Below are positions 63,270 through 64,000 of a DNA stretch of 64,000 nucleotides, in pieces. Source of the stretch: Pseudomonas sp. GM74 (GTDB lineage: Bacteria > Pseudomonadota > Gammaproteobacteria > Pseudomonadales > Pseudomonadaceae); NCBI RefSeq assembly GCF_000282455.1, contig NZ_AKJG01000003.1, forward strand, positions 62,001-126,000, written 5' to 3'. Each line of letters begins with the position of its first letter. Position 1 is the stretch's first letter. The position numbers and the translations under genes were made by a program. Below the pieces are notes generated by a model. The model made no database searches. It was not told the origin of the DNA and saw only the letters and a program-made list of their open reading frames with translations.

Positions 63270-64000
63270 GTGGATAAGTTGAAAGGCGCCTTGCTGGTAG
63301 GCGCTCTGCGGCTGTTTGCCCTGCTTCCGTGGCGGGCCGTGCAGGCCGTGGGCTCGGCGATTGGCTGGGTCATGTGGAAAACCCCGAACCGTTCCCGCGA
63401 CGTGGTACGGATCAATCTGTCCAAGTGCTTTCCGGACATGGACCCCGCCGAGCGTGAACGCCTGGTGGGCCAGAGCCTGAAGGACATCGGCAAGTCCCTG
63501 ACCGAAAGCGCCTGCGCCTGGATCTGGCCAGCCCAGCGCTCCATTGATCTGGTGCGCGAAGTCGAAGGCCTCGACATATTGAAGGACGCCCTCGCCTCCG
63601 GCAAAGGCGTGGTCGGCATCACCAGCCACTTGGGCAACTGGGAAGTGCTGAACCACTTCTATTGCAGTCAGTGCAAGCCAATCATTTTCTACCGCCCACC
63701 GAAGTTGAAGGCGGTGGATGAATTGCTGCAAAAGCAGCGGGTGCAACTGGGTAACAAGGTCGCCGCTTCCACAAAAGAAGGCATCCTCAGCGTCATCAAG
63801 GAAGTGCGCAAAGGTGGTGCGGTGGGCATTCCCGCTGACCCGGAACCGTCCGAATCCGCCGGGATCTTCGTGCCGTTCTTCGCCACCCAGGCGCTGACCA
63901 GCAAGTTCGTGCCCAACATGCTCGCTGGCGGCAAAGCGGTCGGCGTGTTCCTGCACGCCCTGCGCCTGCCGGACGGCTCAGGCTACAAAGTGATCCTTGA
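63270..64000 (+). CDS. Lipid A biosynthesis lauroyl acyltransferase (LpxL/HtrB family), 3' end outside window
   Basis: This inner-membrane enzyme adds a secondary acyl chain (laurate type) to lipid A. About 243 residues are visible before the window ends; relatives have about 295-310. An N-terminal helix (about 5-30) precedes the catalytic TSHLGNWEVL (Hx4E), and the LpxL-type block RPPKLKAVDELLQKQR is present. The start is GTG at 63270 (MDKLKGALLVGALRL) with AGGAG ten bases upstream. The GTG lies inside a perfect DnaA box (63269-63277). Confidence 0.92.
   Translation, partial: MDKLKGALLVGALRLFALLPWRAVQAVGSAIGWVMWKTPNRSRDVVRINLSKCFPDMDPAERERLVGQSLKDIGKSLTESACAWIWPAQRSIDLVREVEGLDILKDALASGKGVVGITSHLGNWEVLNHFYCSQCKPIIFYRPPKLKAVDELLQKQRVQLGNKVAASTKEGILSVIKEVRKGGAVGIPADPEPSESAGIFVPFFATQALTSKFVPNMLAGGKAVGVFLHALRLPDGSGYKVIL

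Overview
The window is a Pseudomonas chromosome segment, most likely of the P. fluorescens group, spanning the replication origin. Three things support this. The gene order glmR-glmU-atpCDGAHFEBI-parBA-rsmG-mnmG-mnmE-yidC-yidD-rnpA-rpmH-oriC-dnaA-dnaN-recF-gyrB is the conserved pseudomonad origin neighbourhood. Palindromic REP elements of the GTGGGAGCGGGCTTGCTCGC type are present. The proteins closely match remembered Pseudomonas sequences. No rRNA, tRNA, CRISPR array, insertion sequence or prophage was seen.

Left flank, 1-23 kb, is accessory and metabolic. Positions 1-3110 look like a zinc-starvation (Zur-type) block: ABC permease, ABC metal-binding protein, gamma-carbonic-anhydrase-like protein and a threonyl-tRNA synthetase-like protein. 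The last two appear to lack their catalytic parts. Next come a DUF3617 protein, cardiolipin synthase and cyclopropane fatty acid synthase. A tightly overlapping four-gene operon follows (12673 down to 6716). It encodes three SPFH/HflK-HflC-like membrane proteins, one with a His-rich tail, and a P1B-type ATPase resembling HmtA. A Zur-like palindrome precedes the operon. Then come lpd3, an Lrp/LysE pair, two envelope genes (a 705-aa exported protein and a DUF3142 lipoprotein), and a LysR / glutathione transferase / flavin-FeS reductase cluster.

23.5-28.4 kb is a four-gene export operon: AI-2E-family permease, outer-membrane factor, HlyD adaptor and DUF2955 membrane protein. A structured, possibly regulatory leader precedes it. 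28.4-48.7 kb, mostly on the minus strand, holds the core block: amino-sugar and UDP-GlcNAc synthesis (glmS, glmU), F1Fo ATP synthase, chromosome partition (parAB), tRNA U34 modification (mnmG, mnmE), membrane insertion (yidC, yidD), RNase P protein and L34.

Two colinear, DnaA-box-rich, AT-rich regions sit either side of mnmE-rpmH: 44.34-44.63 kb, and the canonical oriC at 48.79-49.19 kb. They share ordered motifs and look like paralogous origin copies. Three parS sites were found: two in recF and one 39.6 kb to the left, inside an SPFH gene.

Right of dnaA-dnaN-recF-gyrB are a response regulator and a divergent sensor kinase that seems to lack its CHASE2 domain. The envelope-lipid and translation genes plsC-like, gmhB, glyS, glyQ and tag follow, then a lauroyl acyltransferase gene cut by the window edge.

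Family assignments rest on motif recognition and memory of the families. No database search was run.
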